DNA of 5,471 bases from CAZLAJ01 sp964644605 (GTDB taxonomy: Bacteria > Patescibacteriota > Microgenomatia > UBA1406 > GWC2-37-13): assembly GCA_964644605.1 (NCBI GenBank), contig CAZXWS010000009.1, positions 1 to 5,471 of the forward strand, read 5' to 3'. Below are positions 4,039 to 5,471 of the stretch, piece after piece; positions within the stretch are counted from its first letter, which is position 1, and each line of letters starts with the position of its first letter. The notes under the pieces are model-generated. The model did no database searches. It was not told the DNA's origin and saw only the letters and a program-made list of their open reading frames with translations. The translations under genes and the position numbers were made by a program.

Positions 4039-5073
4039 TTAGGGTAGAAAGGCCATTCCCATAAAAAGTGCCATCAGAGAAGAGCCGCCATAGGAGATAA
4101 ATGGCAACGCGATACCTGCTACAGGGACTAACCCAATATTCATGCCAATGTTCACTGTAATTTGAAACACAATATAACTTATAAAACCCATGACAAACAG
4201 AAAACTCTCTCGGGAGTTCTCATCACGCCGCATAAACAGATTGATCGCCTTGATACAAAGCCGAAATACGAGGAAAATATAGAGAATAATAACAATAAAT
4301 CCGCCAAAAAAACCAAACTGCTCCACAAGTGAAGCATAGGCAAAATCTGTATGATTTTCTGGCAGAAAATATAAACGCGACTGTGTCCCAAGCCCCAATC
4401 CCCTACCCACAAACTGTCCAGAACCGGTCGTGATAATAGCTTGGATCATGTTGTACGAACTTCCTTGCTGGCTGACGCCCGGACGTACGAAACTCAGCAC
4501 GCGGGCTCGCTGATAATCTTTGAGCAGAAACCATGAAAACGGTAATGTCACTATGAGAAAAATCGCTATATAGATTAAATACCGTTTTGGCAACGAAGAG
4601 AATAGCAGCATGGTAACAAATATGCTCACGTAGACAAGAGCATTTCCTAAATCCGGCTGTTTAAAAATAATAAAAGTCGGAATAATGAAATAAAAAATAC
4701 TGACTAAAAAAACAAAAAATTCGTTTACACCACGATACTTTCTGCTCAATAAATGAGCCATAAACAAAATAAAGAATACTTTAAAAAATTCTGAGGGCTG
4801 AAAATTAAATACTTTTAAGTCGATCCACCGACGAGAACCTTTCACTTCCAATCCTAACACATATGTGAAAACTAGTGTTAAAATAAAAAACCAGTACAGT
4901 AAATATGTGTTGAGCTGAAAGAAAGTTCTGCCATATTTTTTAATTACAAAGTATGCAATTAATGAAAGTGCTAAGAAAATAATCTGATTTATAAACAAAT
5001 ACTTTTTTATACCCAGTATATTAAACATCGAGAATAAGTAGAGAAAAAAAGATGGAAGAAGAATCGAAAGCAT
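4039..5073 (-). CDS. rodA: SEDS-family peptidoglycan polymerase, RodA type
   Basis: The 344-residue polytopic membrane protein belongs to the RodA/FtsW/SpoVE family, which polymerises lipid II into glycan strands together with a class B PBP. Family marks are KGSRRWIDLKVFNFQPSEFFKV (78-99), KQPDLGNAL (138-146), DYQRARVLSFVRP (186-198), TTGSGQFVGRGLGLGTQ (215-231) and FLPENHTDFAYA (236-247). The last contains D243, the position of the essential aspartate of SEDS enzymes. The end has LPFISYGGSSLM (323-334). Hydrophobic segments repeat along the whole length. FLPENHTDF and the gene neighbourhood favour RodA (elongation) over FtsW, but the distinction is not absolute. The C-terminus stops 14 residues after GGSS, shorter than usual. 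The ATG at 5073 lies 31 nt after the ileS stop and has a -10-like TTTAAT 6 nt upstream. The partner PBP is not in the window. Confidence 0.92.
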   Translation of the reverse strand: MLSILLPSFFLYLFSMFNILGIKKYLFINQIIFLALSLIAYFVIKKYGRTFFQLNTYLLYWFFILTLVFTYVLGLEVKGSRRWIDLKVFNFQPSEFFKVFFILFMAHLLSRKYRGVNEFFVFLVSIFYFIIPTFIIFKQPDLGNALVYVSIFVTMLLFSSLPKRYLIYIAIFLIVTLPFSWFLLKDYQRARVLSFVRPGVSQQGSSYNMIQAIITTGSGQFVGRGLGLGTQSRLYFLPENHTDFAYASLVEQFGFFGGFIVIILYIFLVFRLCIKAINLFMRRDENSRESFLFVMGFISYIVFQITVNIGMNIGLVPVAGIALPFISYGGSSLMALFMGMAFLP

Positions 5074-5079
5074 CTATAC

Positions 5080-5085
5080 ATTAAA
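5080..5085 (-). promoter_or_regulatory. Candidate -10 box of rodA
   Basis: TTTAAT on the minus strand differs from TATAAT at one base and ends 6 nt before the rodA ATG, the same spacing as at rplU and the ParB-HTH gene. It falls in the 31-nt gap after ileS. The -35 region is weak, and no Shine-Dalgarno precedes the ATG. Read-through from ileS is the alternative source of rodA transcript. Confidence 0.4.
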
Positions 5086-5104
5086 ACTTGTAACATGCTG
5101 TAGA

Positions 5105-5471
5105 TTACACCCGGCTGATAGAGACCTCAGTATTAAAATTAACAGAGGATGCGAGAACCTTCTGCTTGATCTGCTCTTCATAAGGTTTAAATTTTTCCGG
5201 CAACGTAACTTTGATTTTTTCATCAACTTGCACCCCTTGATCTTTTCGCAGCTGCTGGATTTGGCGAAGCACTTCTCTGAGCTCACCTTCGAGTACGAGC
5301 TCATCGCTTAACTTCGTGTCAAAAGTAACAGTTATCGCAGTCACCGTATTATCGTACTGGATGTTTAGCTGCTTACTATTTAGTTCTGCTTTGATAAGAC
5401 TTTCATACTGGACCTTGTACTCCTCTGTCTTAAATTCTAAAGAAGTAGGAACTGTGACATCAGCTGCTGCA
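5105..5471 (-). CDS. ileS: Isoleucyl-tRNA synthetase, C-terminal end (5' part outside window)
   Basis: The minus-strand frame is open from the right window edge to the TAA at 5105-5107, about 121 codons. The GTG at 5344 is only an internal codon, because recognisable sequence continues upstream of it. The translated end contains YESLIKAELNSKQLNIQYDN, then TAITVTFDTKLSDELVLEGELREVLRQIQQLRKDQGVQVDEKIKVTL. This matches the C-terminal domain of the large (eukaryote-like) class of bacterial IleRS, where an 'L..EG..RE..R.IQ.LRK..G' segment follows the tRNA-binding helices. The enzyme charges tRNA-Ile with isoleucine. Its catalytic HIGH and KMSKS motifs would lie beyond the window. The related valyl enzyme is less likely because this tail is typical of IleRS. 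It precedes rodA on the same strand with a 31-nt gap. Confidence 0.85.
   Translation of the reverse strand, partial: AAADVTVPTSLEFKTEEYKVQYESLIKAELNSKQLNIQYDNTVTAITVTFDTKLSDELVLEGELREVLRQIQQLRKDQGVQVDEKIKVTLPEKFKPYEEQIKQKVLASSVNFNTEVSISRV

Noticed and set aside
4179..4412. 77-codon minus-strand frame inside rodA
   Set aside because: It lies in another frame over the conserved HTDF region of rodA, which must be coding in the RodA frame.
5074..5304. 76-codon minus-strand frame overlapping the ileS end
   Set aside because: The ileS frame carries the recognisable C-terminal domain and continues to the window edge; the alternative frame is low-complexity and rich in S and K.
1..5471. CRISPR array, transposase, integrase, toxin-antitoxin pair or prophage genes
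   Set aside because: No regularly spaced repeats and no protein with such signatures are present on either strand.

Overview
The window is mostly AT-rich, tightly packed bacterial chromosome. It carries ordinary single-copy housekeeping genes: ileS, a RodA/FtsW-family gene, rplU, rpmA and a signal peptidase. There are also a ParB-type DNA-binding protein without the usual nuclease/CTPase domain, a membrane-anchored serine hydrolase and the end of a GNAT-like protein. Compact spacing, short proteins, and -10 boxes sitting directly against start codons fit a reduced-genome lineage such as Patescibacteria (CPR). That assignment is an inference at moderate-to-low confidence; no 16S or other decisive marker is present. 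Standard stop codons are used (TAA mostly, one TAG, one TGA).

Layout. On the plus strand, a GNAT-like gene cut by the left edge (to 478) is followed after 4 nt by a beta-lactamase-fold serine hydrolase (483-1376). From about 1382 to 2005 there is a segment of visibly different character, about 55% GC in the two coding lines counted against about 38% in a neighbouring line counted the same way. It holds, on the minus strand, an intact tRNA-Val(CAC), a structured leader, a STAS-domain gene with a strong Shine-Dalgarno and TTG start, and a hairpin terminator. Its right edge abuts the first 41 nt of a second tRNA-Val(CAC) gene, which breaks off just after the anticodon loop and has its own extended -10 promoter. 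The 209 nt from 2047 to 2255 hold that promoter, a tRNA-like mini-fold and the lepB promoter.

Right half. lepB (plus, 2256-2885) runs convergently into the ParB-HTH gene (minus, 2832-3395), with a 54-bp overlap of coding ends. Behind it on the minus strand lie rpmA, rplU, rodA and the 3' end of ileS. Each of rodA, rplU and the ParB-HTH gene has a -10-like hexamer exactly 6 nt before its ATG, which predicts leaderless mRNAs.

How it fits together. The housekeeping genes cover protein synthesis (IleRS, L21, L27, tRNA-Val), secretion (LepB) and wall synthesis (RodA). The STAS segment looks like a small acquired cassette that landed in a native tRNA-Val gene, brought a replacement tRNA-Val and now sits downstream of the native tRNA promoter. 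That is the most interesting part of the window. Nothing here amounts to a demonstrated new defence or mobile system.
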